A stretch of DNA of 64,000 nucleotides, taken from contig CANQBX010000009.1 of assembly GCA_947589095.1 (NCBI GenBank), forward strand, positions 1-64,000, written 5' to 3'. A model generated the notes under the pieces. It was not told where the DNA came from, ran no database searches, and saw only the letters and a list, made by a program, of their open reading frames with translations. A program made the translations under genes and the position numbers. Positions 56,335 to 64,000 of the stretch are shown here, one piece after another (within the stretch, counting starts at the first letter, position 1; every line of letters starts with the position of its first letter). Source of the DNA: an uncultured Lachnospiraceae bacterium. Lineage in GTDB: Bacteria; Bacillota; Clostridia; Lachnospirales; Lachnospiraceae.

Positions 56335-58357
56335 ATCGATACACCACCTCTCCAGCTACCGCCGACACGAAGTCGATGATCTGCTTAAACAGTACGTAAA
56401 TGATGAACGCCAGAAGCGCTACGATCAGCACGGTGAACGCGGTCAGGAAGATGATCTTGAATGTCTCCGCAACCGTGTAGTTATTCACTTCCTTGATCGT
56501 CATAAACAGCAGGATGACGCACCAGGAATAGATGAATATCTGTCCGAAATCGATCAGGAACACTTCGTTGTAGGTGATCACATTGCTTAAGATGATGCAA
56601 AGGGGCTCAAACAGGATGTAGGGCGTAAGCGAAAACGCAAAGCCGCAGAACAGGCGCTTGAAGCTTCCTTCGCCGTCGTTGATGGTACACATCAGGTAGT
56701 TGCAGGCCGTCAGCACCACGAACACGCCGACGATCGTCATGATGTCCTGGGGGATCGTGTAGCGTCCCTCACGGATCGTGCGCAGCAGGAATCCGCAGTA
56801 GTACTTGTTGATCACGAAGATCAGCGTGGTCAGGATGAGCAGAATCCCCGCCGTGATCCAGGAGCTCTTGTTCTCGTAGCGCAGGCCGTAGGCGCCGTCC
56901 ACCGGATGCTTCATGTAATAGGTCATGTATTTCTGGCGCTGCCAGAAATTGCCTTTGCGGAAGCCCTCGGTCGCGTTCAGAAGCGGGTTGAAGATCCCCT
57001 TCTTCTGCTGCAGCTTCTTAAGGAGCCAGATCACAATGCAGACCGCCAGGACGACGCCCGCCGCCGTGATCAGGTTCTCGCGCAGCCAGGTATTTCTGAC
57101 CTCCCAGAACGCGTCGGAGTAGACCTCAAAGGCCTTGGAAACCCGCGCGTACTTTAAGGCGTTGGCGTAATCCTCCACCTGCAGGTAGGAACGGCTGATG
57201 GCCTCGTTGGCGTAATCGAAGAGGCTGTTGGTCTCCAGCACCTGCAAAAGCGGAGACATACTCTCGATGTAGCGGCCGTTCTCATAGAGGTTCAAGGCGC
57301 TGTGCAGCAGGTTCGTAAACTCGGTCGCCTGGAAGTATTGAACCTGGCGGCTGTCGGAGTCCACGATGTAAATATTGTCGTTAGCGTCCACCGCAATGGC
57401 CTCGACACGGCTGGACAGACCGATGCGGAACCGGCCATCGTCACGTCCGCCGAACACGAAGAGCATGTCGCCTTCCGCGTTGTACTCGTAGATGTAGCCG
57501 TCGGAGGACGCCACATATACGTTGTCATGGTTTCCTACCGTGACCGCGGCTTCCCGGCCGTCGAAGGCGTCGGGCTCGATCAGGTTGGTGCCGGCGATGT
57601 TTAACTTCTTAAGGCTTAAGTTCTTAAGGCCGGGGGTGATCGTGTAGATCAGTCCCTGCTTGTCGATCGCCACGTTCACCGGCGTGGACGGAAGGTTGCT
57701 CACCATTCTGGCCAGCTGCTCATCCGTGAAGACCGCCTCCTGGATCATACGCAGCACCGTGACGTTGGCGTTGTTGGTGCCGAAGTATCCAAGGAAGGTG
57801 CCGCCCTCGGTCGGGGTCAGCTGTACAAGGCCGTTGGAGTTACCTTCGCAGACGATGTACATATCGCCGCCGGCGTTGACCACGATCTTCACCGGCTTAA
57901 AATCGCCTTTGCCGTATAACGGGTGATTGGGCTTTGTGTAGGTGGCGATGACCTCGCCTGCCGGATTAAATACCACGACCTTGCCGGAGCGGTCCGCCAC
58001 ATAAAGCTGTTTCTCTTCCGTAACAAAGATCCCGTAGGGCTCCACCAGCTCCCCCTCGCCGATGGTGTCCACATATTCGCCGGTCAGGGTGCTGACCCAG
58101 ACCACCTTGGCGCCCGCATCCGCGATATAGATGTAGCCGTCCTCCGTGATCTTGATGTCGGTGGGCTTCACCAGGGAATTGTCGCCGATCTTATTGAAAG
58201 ACCCCTTGGGCGTGTATGCCGTCTGTGTTTCCGTAACATAACCGTAACCGTCGATGGTGTAGGTCTTATAGGGCACCTCCGCGTATGCCTGCAGAGGCGT
58301 GATGGCCAGGCTCAGTACGGAAAGAACAGCAGGCAGAAGCATTTTCCATTTTTTCAT
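56324..58357 (-). CDS. NHL-repeat protein with Yip1-like membrane domain
   Basis: 677 residues from the ATG at 58357 (GGAGG 7 bases upstream). A signal peptide (ends AYA-E near 26) precedes an NHL-type propeller (about 50-365) with repeated VKPTDIKITEDGYIYIADAG-like blades, a helical TPR-like stretch (about 370-425), one membrane segment (about 435-455), and a C-terminal domain of about five membrane segments with the Yip1-like pattern (SWITAGILLILTTLIFVINK, LFCGFAFSLTPYILFEPL). The topology puts the propeller outside the cell. It lies between the two permease pairs and is co-translated with DUF5696. A role as a membrane scaffold for the importer is inferred; the function is unknown. Confidence 0.75.
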   Translation of the reverse strand: MKKWKMLLPAVLSVLSLAITPLQAYAEVPYKTYTIDGYGYVTETQTAYTPKGSFNKIGDNSLVKPTDIKITEDGYIYIADAGAKVVWVSTLTGEYVDTIGEGELVEPYGIFVTEEKQLYVADRSGKVVVFNPAGEVIATYTKPNHPLYGKGDFKPVKIVVNAGGDMYIVCEGNSNGLVQLTPTEGGTFLGYFGTNNANVTVLRMIQEAVFTDEQLARMVSNLPSTPVNVAIDKQGLIYTITPGLKNLSLKKLNIAGTNLIEPDAFDGREAAVTVGNHDNVYVASSDGYIYEYNAEGDMLFVFGGRDDGRFRIGLSSRVEAIAVDANDNIYIVDSDSRQVQYFQATEFTNLLHSALNLYENGRYIESMSPLLQVLETNSLFDYANEAISRSYLQVEDYANALKYARVSKAFEVYSDAFWEVRNTWLRENLITAAGVVLAVCIVIWLLKKLQQKKGIFNPLLNATEGFRKGNFWQRQKYMTYYMKHPVDGAYGLRYENKSSWITAGILLILTTLIFVINKYYCGFLLRTIREGRYTIPQDIMTIVGVFVVLTACNYLMCTINDGEGSFKRLFCGFAFSLTPYILFEPLCIILSNVITYNEVFLIDFGQIFIYSWCVILLFMTIKEVNNYTVAETFKIIFLTAFTVLIVALLAFIIYVLFKQIIDFVSAVAGEVVYRYGR

Positions 58358-58368
58358 GTTCTTTCCTC

Positions 58369-59238
58369 CTACTTGATACCGGAATGAGCCATGGTGTTCA
58401 TAATGCTCTTCTGGCAGAATATAAACACGACCAGGTTCGGTATGAACATGATCAGCGTCGCCGCGGCCGCGATACCCTGACCGGCTACCGTGTTGTTCGT
58501 GGAGGCCAGCGTATTCATATAGAAGGCCAGGGTCCGCAGACCGTCCTCGTTCATGTAGAGGTTGGAGCTCTCCACATTGGTCCATACCTGCTGGAAGGCC
58601 AGGATCGCGCTGGTGGCGATGGCCGGCTTGATCATCGGGATGATGATCTTTCGGTACACCACGTATTCGGTGGCGCCGTCCATGTACGCCGCGTCGATTA
58701 AGGCGTCCGGGATCTGGTCGATGAACTGCTTTACCAGGAACAGGTTCACAGGCATGGCCAGAAGGGGCAGGATGTGGGCCAGGTAGTTATTGGTCATTCC
58801 CAGGGCGTCGATCACCAGGTAACGGGGGATCATGACTGCGACGGGAACGAACATCAGGGCCGCGTTATTGATCTCCAAAAGCGTGTTCTTGCCTTTGAAG
58901 CGGAGCTTGGACAGCGCGTAGCCGGCCATGGATGAAAGCAGGATCGAGCAGATCACATCCGCGGCGGTCACGATCAGGCTGTTGAACGCGTAGCGGCTCA
59001 GCGGAATGCCGGAGGTCTGGGACGCCTTCATCAGGCCCCGGAAGTTATCCAGCGTCGGGTTCCGCACGAAGAACTTGGGCGGGAACGCGAACAGCTCCTC
59101 CATGGGCTTAAACGCGTGGCAGAAGATGTAAATGATCGGGAGCAGCATGAAAAGCGCCAGCGGGGCTACCGCAACGATCAGCTTGATCTGTCCGCGCTCA
59201 AATTTTCTCGGATTGATATTACTTCCTTTATATGCCAT
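58369..59238 (-). CDS. MalG-type sugar ABC importer permease (set 1)
   Basis: 289 residues from the ATG at 59238 (GGGGGCG about 8 bases upstream). Six membrane segments. The EAA loop is ALIDAAYMDGATEYVVYRKI; PRYLVIDALGMTNNYLAHIL and FCQKSIMNTMAHSGIK at the C-terminus are typical of MalG-type subunits. The gene ends 11 bases before the NHL/Yip1 gene. It pairs with the subunit at 59255 and the binding protein at 60184. Confidence 0.9.
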   Translation of the reverse strand: MAYKGSNINPRKFERGQIKLIVAVAPLALFMLLPIIYIFCHAFKPMEELFAFPPKFFVRNPTLDNFRGLMKASQTSGIPLSRYAFNSLIVTAADVICSILLSSMAGYALSKLRFKGKNTLLEINNAALMFVPVAVMIPRYLVIDALGMTNNYLAHILPLLAMPVNLFLVKQFIDQIPDALIDAAYMDGATEYVVYRKIIIPMIKPAIATSAILAFQQVWTNVESSNLYMNEDGLRTLAFYMNTLASTNNTVAGQGIAAAATLIMFIPNLVVFIFCQKSIMNTMAHSGIK

Positions 59239-59254
59239 AATCTTTCGCCCCCTT

Positions 59255-60184
59255 TCAGTCTTTCTCTGCAAACAGCTTCTTCGCCATAGTGGAGAAGAGC
59301 CAGATGATCGCTAACAGTACGACGGATACGGCCGCCGCGTAACCCATCTCGTAACGGATGAAGCCGTAGTCCTCGATGTGGTTGACGATCAGCTGCGCCG
59401 CGTAGCCGGGCGTCGGGTTGGCGCCGGTTAAGGATACGCCGATAGCGCCGTTGGAGAAGGTGTTGACCACCGCCATGACCGCGCCGAACAGCATCTGGGG
59501 CTTCATGGTCGGGATCGTGATGTAGATCATCTCCTGGAACCGGTTTTTGATCCCGTCGATGGCTCCCGCCTCGTAGAGCTCCTCATCCGCGTTTAAGATA
59601 CCGGCCAGCATGGAGAGGAACCCTACGCCCATGCTGGACCACAGCGCCACGATGATGACGATGGGCAGCAGGTAGGTCGTATTGGTCAGCCAGATGATAG
59701 GCTCGTTGATGATCCCCAGGTTCATCAGGATACTGTTTAAGTATCCGGTCTGGTCGCCGGTGAAAATGATCTTCCACAGGACGGCCATCGCCACGCCGCT
59801 TGTCATGCTGGGCGAGTAGAAAATCAGCGCCAGGATCGTCCTGGGCACGCTGGACAGCTGCGCCAGCACCCAGGCCAGCAGAAACGAGAGCAGGTAGCCG
59901 CCGATACCGACGATGATGACGTACACCACCGTATTGGGCAGGACGTTCTGCATGAATATCTCGTCCTGGGTGATCAGGTTGATATAATTGAGGAACCCGG
60001 CGAAGGTCGGGAACTCAATCGTATTGAAATTCGTAAAGGAAAGGCCGATCGCGATCACCATCGGGACGATGATGAATACGACGAACAGGATCAGGTAAGG
60101 AGCCAGGAAAACCAGCGCCGCCGGATTGGACGCCTCGCGCTTGCTGATCTGATTCTTCTTGCCTTTTGATTCGGCTTTGCTCAT
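59255..60184 (-). CDS. MalF-type sugar ABC importer permease (set 1)
   Basis: 309 residues with six membrane segments. [20 protein letters not shown] near the N-terminus and the EAA loop [20 protein letters not shown] mark the MalF class. Its ATG overlaps the TGA of the large binding-protein gene (ATGA), so it is translationally coupled to it; 16 bases separate it from the next permease. Part of the first transport set of the arabinan locus. Confidence 0.9.
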   Translation of the reverse strand: MSKAESKGKKNQISKREASNPAALVFLAPYLILFVVFIIVPMVIAIGLSFTNFNTIEFPTFAGFLNYINLITQDEIFMQNVLPNTVVYVIIVGIGGYLLSFLLAWVLAQLSSVPRTILALIFYSPSMTSGVAMAVLWKIIFTGDQTGYLNSILMNLGIINEPIIWLTNTTYLLPIVIIVALWSSMGVGFLSMLAGILNADEELYEAGAIDGIKNRFQEMIYITIPTMKPQMLFGAVMAVVNTFSNGAIGVSLTGANPTPGYAAQLIVNHIEDYGFIRYEMGYAAAVSVVLLAIIWLFSTMAKKLFAEKD

Positions 60185-63100
60185 CAGTCATCTCCTCCTT
60201 CCGTCTTTCCTATGATCTGCCGCACTTTCTCAAGCGTCGGCACCTCGTAAGGCGTGATCACGTTGCCGTTCTGGTCATTGTATCCGAACTCCTCCAGCTT
60301 GCGCTCCGTCTCACGGTTGATGCGCTTCACGGCGTTGTCAAGGGTTCTTCTTAAATTCTCGCCGTCCACGACGATGGAGTTGTAGGCATTAGAGATCTCG
60401 CGCTCCACCATGTAGGAGCCCGGAAGCCTCGGGGCCTCGTTGATCCACTCGGCCATATCCAGAATGGTCTCCTTGTCCTGGGTCTTCCACGGCAGCCGGC
60501 GGAACGCCTCTTTATTCGCCGTGTTCCACATGAAGGTGCTTCCGTAGGTGACCTGCAGAGTCTGTCCGAACTCGGCCTGCACGTCGGCGGAGGACCACCA
60601 CTTCATGAATTCCCAGGTCTTCGCCTCGCGCTCCGGATCGGACTTGAACATGACCGTACTCTCGGCGCCGCCGGATATGTAGCGGAGCACATTTCCATTT
60701 TCATCCACCGTGCCGGGCACCGGGTAGATATCCCAGCTGTTGGCGATCTCGGGCGCCGCGTTGATCAGCAGATTGTAGACGCCGTAATCCGCGATCCCGA
60801 TCGGCATGGAGCCGTTGCGGAAATGCTGGTAGAAGTTGGGGATGTCCTTGGGCATATTGTAAATGGTAAAGAGCTCGGTCAGCTCCTTAAAGCCCCTGAC
60901 GGATTCCTCGCTGTTCATGTTCGAATCGCCGGCGTACTGAGTGTACAGCGATCCGCCGTTCTGCAGGATCAGCGGCGTGGTGCCGTGGAAATTCCTCATG
61001 GCCTGCATACCGGCCGTCGGATAGTAGAAATTCATACCTCGCATCTGCAGGCTCGGCAGGAGGTTGCGCACATCCTGGATCGTGTCCGGCACTTCCAGTC
61101 CCAGCTTCTCGAACACATCGGTTCTCACATACAGGACATAGAAATTCATGGTCTCCGGCAGGGAATAGATCCCGTCCTCAATCGTAGACGGCACCAGGAG
61201 CCCTTCCTCAAACCGGCTGGCGACCTCCGGAAAATCATCAAATTCCGTCAGGTCCTTGATGGCGCCGCGGATACCCAGCTCGAACGGCACCGCGTAGTTG
61301 ATGCCGGTCGCCACATCGGGGGCGTCGCCGGAAGCGTTGGCCAGGATCAGCTTGTTCTGGTCGGGCATCAGGGCCAGGTCGACCTGAATTCCGGTCTTGG
61401 CGGTAAAGTCCTCGTCGATCATCTTCTGCATGATCTCCAGATACTGTCTGGAACGATTCACCCATACCTGCAGGTGCTCCGGGTCGTTGCCGCTGGTGGA
61501 GTAGGCCTGGGAGGTAAAGGATGTGACGAACCGCTTGATGCTGGCGGCAAGGGAGGCGAAGAAGCCCGAACCGGTCGGAACCTTCGCGCCGTCCTGGTAC
61601 AGATAGATCCGGTCGATACCAAGGGCGTTCTCATTGATGCTGTCGATCAGGTTCGCCAGGAACTGGTTCACCGAGTTCGAACTGGTGGTCAGCTCCGAGA
61701 CGCGGAACGCCAGCTCGTCCGGCTCGCCGGCCAGGGAACGCAGCTGCCCGCTGGCTACGCCTGCGGAAGAAAACGCGCCGATCTTCTTGGCCGTCGGATT
61801 GTACTGCTTCACGCTCTCGACCAGTTCATCCAGTCTGTCGGCGTAATCGCTGAGCCTGGTGATCGCGTCGGGGATGTACTCCTCGATATTTAAGTCACGG
61901 TATTTGTCCTTATTGGTGCCCGCAACCTTGGTGATCTCCAGATTCAGGTTGTTGACGCCGTTCATGATCTCGTCCACGGCTTCCAGCACATGGCGGATCG
62001 GGTCGGCTGTGATCGTAAGGGTGATCGTGTGCTCCCCCGCGTCCAGATCCAGGCTCAGCGCGCTTCCCGCGTCGTCGGAAAGCTTCTCCACCTGGTAACC
62101 GGAGCCGTAGGGCAGCGGGTAATTCTCAAACTCTGTGTTGGGAATGACGCCGTCCACAGCCACATTGACGAAGACCGGGAAATCCGCCTTGCTGCTCTGA
62201 ACGTAGTTCAGCGCCAGATGGTAGGTTCCCGCATTCTCCACATTCACCTTATAGGTGACGGACTGGCCGGCTTCGGAGAAGGACGCGCTGTCGATGGTAT
62301 TCAGGGCCTTGGTCTCTACCTCATAGGGATCCAGGTCGATGTCGTACTCGCAGGCCGCGCGGATAGAGGATGCGTTCCTGTAATCCATCTTCTCTCCCTG
62401 GATCGTGATCAGCGCATTGCCCGGGGCTTCCTTCGAGCCGCTGTATTCCGCGATGGCCGGCTCCGGATTCAGATACAGGTTGCCCAAAAGCATCGTACCT
62501 TCGATCAGGGAGATCTCCAGTTCATTCTCTCCTTCCTTCAGTTCCACTGCCAGCGGACCGCTGTAGCGGTAGCTGGCGTCCCCCACATACTTGTTCTGCC
62601 ACTGCAGAAGCTTGTCGGGCACCGGCACGATCTGATTCCCGTATCGGTCGTAGGAATCTTCTGCCGGATCGCGCCACATAGCCTCCAGCTTTATGTCCCT
62701 GAGTTCATAAAACTGGAACTCGCCGTTCACCTTAATGGACATCTCCAGGGCCAGAACACTGTCCCCGATATCGAGGTAATCCATGCTGATGAAGTAGCGT
62801 CCCGCCTGCGGCGCATTGACCGTCACGATCCCGGAGTCATGAATGTTCATCTGGATCGCGCCGCTTCCGTAGCCGTAGGTATCGCTGGCTGCGGAGGTTC
62901 CGCTGATCGCCGTGAAATTCGACGCCGTGTCGATGGTGACGGGCGCCCCCTCATAGAAGGGGCTTGTCAGGGACTGGCTGACCTTCGTGTAGTTGTTGTC
63001 GATCATATCGTTGGAGAAATTATCGTCCGTGATATAATTGGCAGCAGTTTCCGCGTTGACCTGGCCGTCCGCCGACGCCTGTTCGCTCGTTTTCAGATCT

Positions 63101-63186
63101 GTCGCCCAGACGGGTGTGCTCGCTGCCGCCATCGCCGCGGCCGTGAAGACTGCCAGCCATCTGCGCATTCTCTTGCCTGAAAACAT
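60184..63186 (-). CDS. Oversized solute-binding protein with N-terminal sugar-binding-like modules
   Basis: 1,000 residues, about twice the usual binding-protein length. The signal peptide ends VWA-T (about 29) with no lipobox, so the protein is released or held by partners. Residues about 60-230 and 250-400 look like two jelly-roll carbohydrate-binding modules ([37 protein letters not shown]). A helical segment (about 400-530) follows, then a family-1 binding protein domain (about 560-930: [59 protein letters not shown]). It overlaps the first permease gene by 4 bases. Probably captures arabinan or arabinoxylan fragments for import; ligand inferred from context. Confidence 0.85.
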   Translation of the reverse strand: MFSGKRMRRWLAVFTAAAMAAASTPVWATDLKTSEQASADGQVNAETAANYITDDNFSNDMIDNNYTKVSQSLTSPFYEGAPVTIDTASNFTAISGTSAASDTYGYGSGAIQMNIHDSGIVTVNAPQAGRYFISMDYLDIGDSVLALEMSIKVNGEFQFYELRDIKLEAMWRDPAEDSYDRYGNQIVPVPDKLLQWQNKYVGDASYRYSGPLAVELKEGENELEISLIEGTMLLGNLYLNPEPAIAEYSGSKEAPGNALITIQGEKMDYRNASSIRAACEYDIDLDPYEVETKALNTIDSASFSEAGQSVTYKVNVENAGTYHLALNYVQSSKADFPVFVNVAVDGVIPNTEFENYPLPYGSGYQVEKLSDDAGSALSLDLDAGEHTITLTITADPIRHVLEAVDEIMNGVNNLNLEITKVAGTNKDKYRDLNIEEYIPDAITRLSDYADRLDELVESVKQYNPTAKKIGAFSSAGVASGQLRSLAGEPDELAFRVSELTTSSNSVNQFLANLIDSINENALGIDRIYLYQDGAKVPTGSGFFASLAASIKRFVTSFTSQAYSTSGNDPEHLQVWVNRSRQYLEIMQKMIDEDFTAKTGIQVDLALMPDQNKLILANASGDAPDVATGINYAVPFELGIRGAIKDLTEFDDFPEVASRFEEGLLVPSTIEDGIYSLPETMNFYVLYVRTDVFEKLGLEVPDTIQDVRNLLPSLQMRGMNFYYPTAGMQAMRNFHGTTPLILQNGGSLYTQYAGDSNMNSEESVRGFKELTELFTIYNMPKDIPNFYQHFRNGSMPIGIADYGVYNLLINAAPEIANSWDIYPVPGTVDENGNVLRYISGGAESTVMFKSDPEREAKTWEFMKWWSSADVQAEFGQTLQVTYGSTFMWNTANKEAFRRLPWKTQDKETILDMAEWINEAPRLPGSYMVEREISNAYNSIVVDGENLRRTLDNAVKRINRETERKLEEFGYNDQNGNVITPYEVPTLEKVRQIIGKTEGGDD

Positions 63187-63263
63187 ACCTCCACCTTCTT
63201 TCTTTTATGCTTATATAGAAATGAATTACCGCTCGCATACTGTGCCGGCGCGGCCGGCGGGAC

Positions 63264-63413
63264 GGATGATCTGCCTGCATCTGCTGTTACGCTCCGCGCC
63301 GGGTGATCTGCCTGCGTCCGCTGTCTTGCTCCGTGCCGGGTGATCTGCCTGCATCTGCTGTCTTGCTCCGCGCCGGGTGATCTGCCTGCGTCCGCTGTCT
63401 TACTCCGCGTCGG
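63264..63413. repeat. 37-bp tandem repeat, four copies
   Basis: TGATCTGCCTGC begins units at 63267, 63304, 63341 and 63378, an exact 37-bp period. Each continues RTCYGCTGTYTTGCTCCGYGCC with few changes. No spacers. It fills most of the 251-base gap between the GH43 gene and the large binding-protein gene. Confidence 0.9.
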
Positions 63414-63437
63414 CCGAAAAGCAAACTCGGGGATTCT

Positions 63438-64000
63438 TTACTCCTTCACCTCATAGCCGCTGCCCCAGACCGTAATGCCTGTGTCAGACACCGCCGTAAA
63501 GGTACTGACGTTCTTAAAGCCGAACTGATCCCACTCGATCAGGAATTTTCCTTTATAAACGATGCCGTTTAGATCGATGGTCGCCGTGTTGTCGTCCTTT
63601 AGCTCCCAGGTGCCCTTGAAATCTCCGGTAATGGTGCCGTCGGCGTTCAGGACAATGTTCTTGGAATGGTTAATGTTGGCGCTGATATTGTGCAGATGGT
63701 TCACGACCCGGTAGGGACCTACGATATCCTCCGCCGTCACCTTCTCCACCTGATCGCCCACATAGCGGTGGGGAGACACCACGAACCAGCCGTCCTCGTT
63801 CAGATACATCTGGTGGACGCGCACATTATGCGCCTCACCCTTGCCCTCGAAGCGGGTATGGAAGATCAGGAAATACCGGCCGGTCTCCTCGTCGTAATAC
63901 GCGCTGTTGTGTCCCGGAGAGACATACCCAGCGCGGAACTGGCCCCACTCGCCTTCCTGGTAATCGAAGCTGAAATTGCCCATCAGCTTGACGCCGAACC
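63438..64000 (-). CDS. GH43 arabinanase-like protein, C-terminal part (5' end beyond the window)
   Basis: The open frame continues past position 64000 (codons for FGVKL precede the first visible Met at 63983), so only the last 187 residues or so are present. SPGHNSAYYDEETGRYFLI and FHTRFEGKGEAHNVRVHQMY match the end of a GH43 propeller of the endo-1,5-alpha-arabinanase type. The final 100 residues are a beta-barrel C-terminal domain (GTWELKDDNTATIDLNG, KGKFLIEWDQFG) as in arabinan endo-arabinanases. Location (secreted or not) cannot be judged without the N-terminus. It is the most upstream visible gene of the locus and probably starts the degradation of arabinan. Confidence 0.8.
   Translation of the reverse strand, partial: FGVKLMGNFSFDYQEGEWGQFRAGYVSPGHNSAYYDEETGRYFLIFHTRFEGKGEAHNVRVHQMYLNEDGWFVVSPHRYVGDQVEKVTAEDIVGPYRVVNHLHNISANINHSKNIVLNADGTITGDFKGTWELKDDNTATIDLNGIVYKGKFLIEWDQFGFKNVSTFTAVSDTGITVWGSGYEVKE

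Overview
The window looks like a chromosomal segment of a GC-rich, Gram-positive gut Clostridium, most likely a Lachnospiraceae member. The signs are strong GGAGG ribosome binding sites, sigma-A promoters at 17-bp spacing, lipoprotein and sortase-type signals, Lpl-type sugar importers, ECF transporters, and a gram-positive-style plant-glycan locus. The assignment is inferred from gene content and style, not from a marker gene. No rRNA, tRNA or CRISPR array was recognised.

Left part (1-15.9 kb). The left edge carries the 5' end of a group IIC-like intron, sitting directly behind the terminator of a secreted surface protein. Then follow a MocR-type regulator divergent from an SLC13/ArsB-like anion permease, a CmpB-like membrane protein, a heterodimeric ABC exporter with one degenerate ATP site, an AraC regulator, ftsH and pyrG.

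Middle part (15.9-43 kb). A 2,093-residue sortase-anchored adhesin is preceded by a small unknown gene and a ribbon-helix-helix (RHH) gene. A second, divergent RHH gene shares the same TGGTTCACTG operator boxes, which lie inside two near-consensus promoters. Next come an Lpl-type oligosaccharide importer with its AraC regulator, an ECF substrate-binding subunit, a CapA-like phosphoesterase, a small Cys-rich gene coupled to an ORF with an in-frame TGA, and a 2,026-residue protein of no recognised family built from repeated modules. An AIM24-like protein and a DUF2264 protein follow.

Right part (40-64 kb, all on the minus strand). This is an arabinan/arabinose utilisation locus. It holds GH43 enzymes, two complete sets of importer permeases and binding proteins (no ATPase in view), an NHL-repeat/Yip1-like membrane protein and a DUF5696 protein between the two sets, an ArsR-type regulator, an FGGY sugar kinase, L-ribulose-5-phosphate 4-epimerase, transketolase and transaldolase. 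Together these can release arabino-oligosaccharides, import them, and send pentose phosphates into central metabolism. An arabinose isomerase and an MsmX-like ATPase are not in view and must lie elsewhere.

The segment is rich in minisatellites, both intergenic (units of 31, 37 and 38 bp) and inside genes (13-, 14- and 18-residue repeats, and 33-bp Gly/Ser linker repeats). A roughly 200-bp imperfect inverted repeat separates the kinase from araD. Gaps over 300 bp are 13698-14174 (promoters of ftsH and pyrG), 31113-31459 (a probable broken gene and its promoter), 37541-37961 (palindrome and tandem repeat), 44030-44563 (tandem repeat plus the inverted repeat) and 50024-50337 (terminator and two promoters; nothing recognised in 50205-50337).
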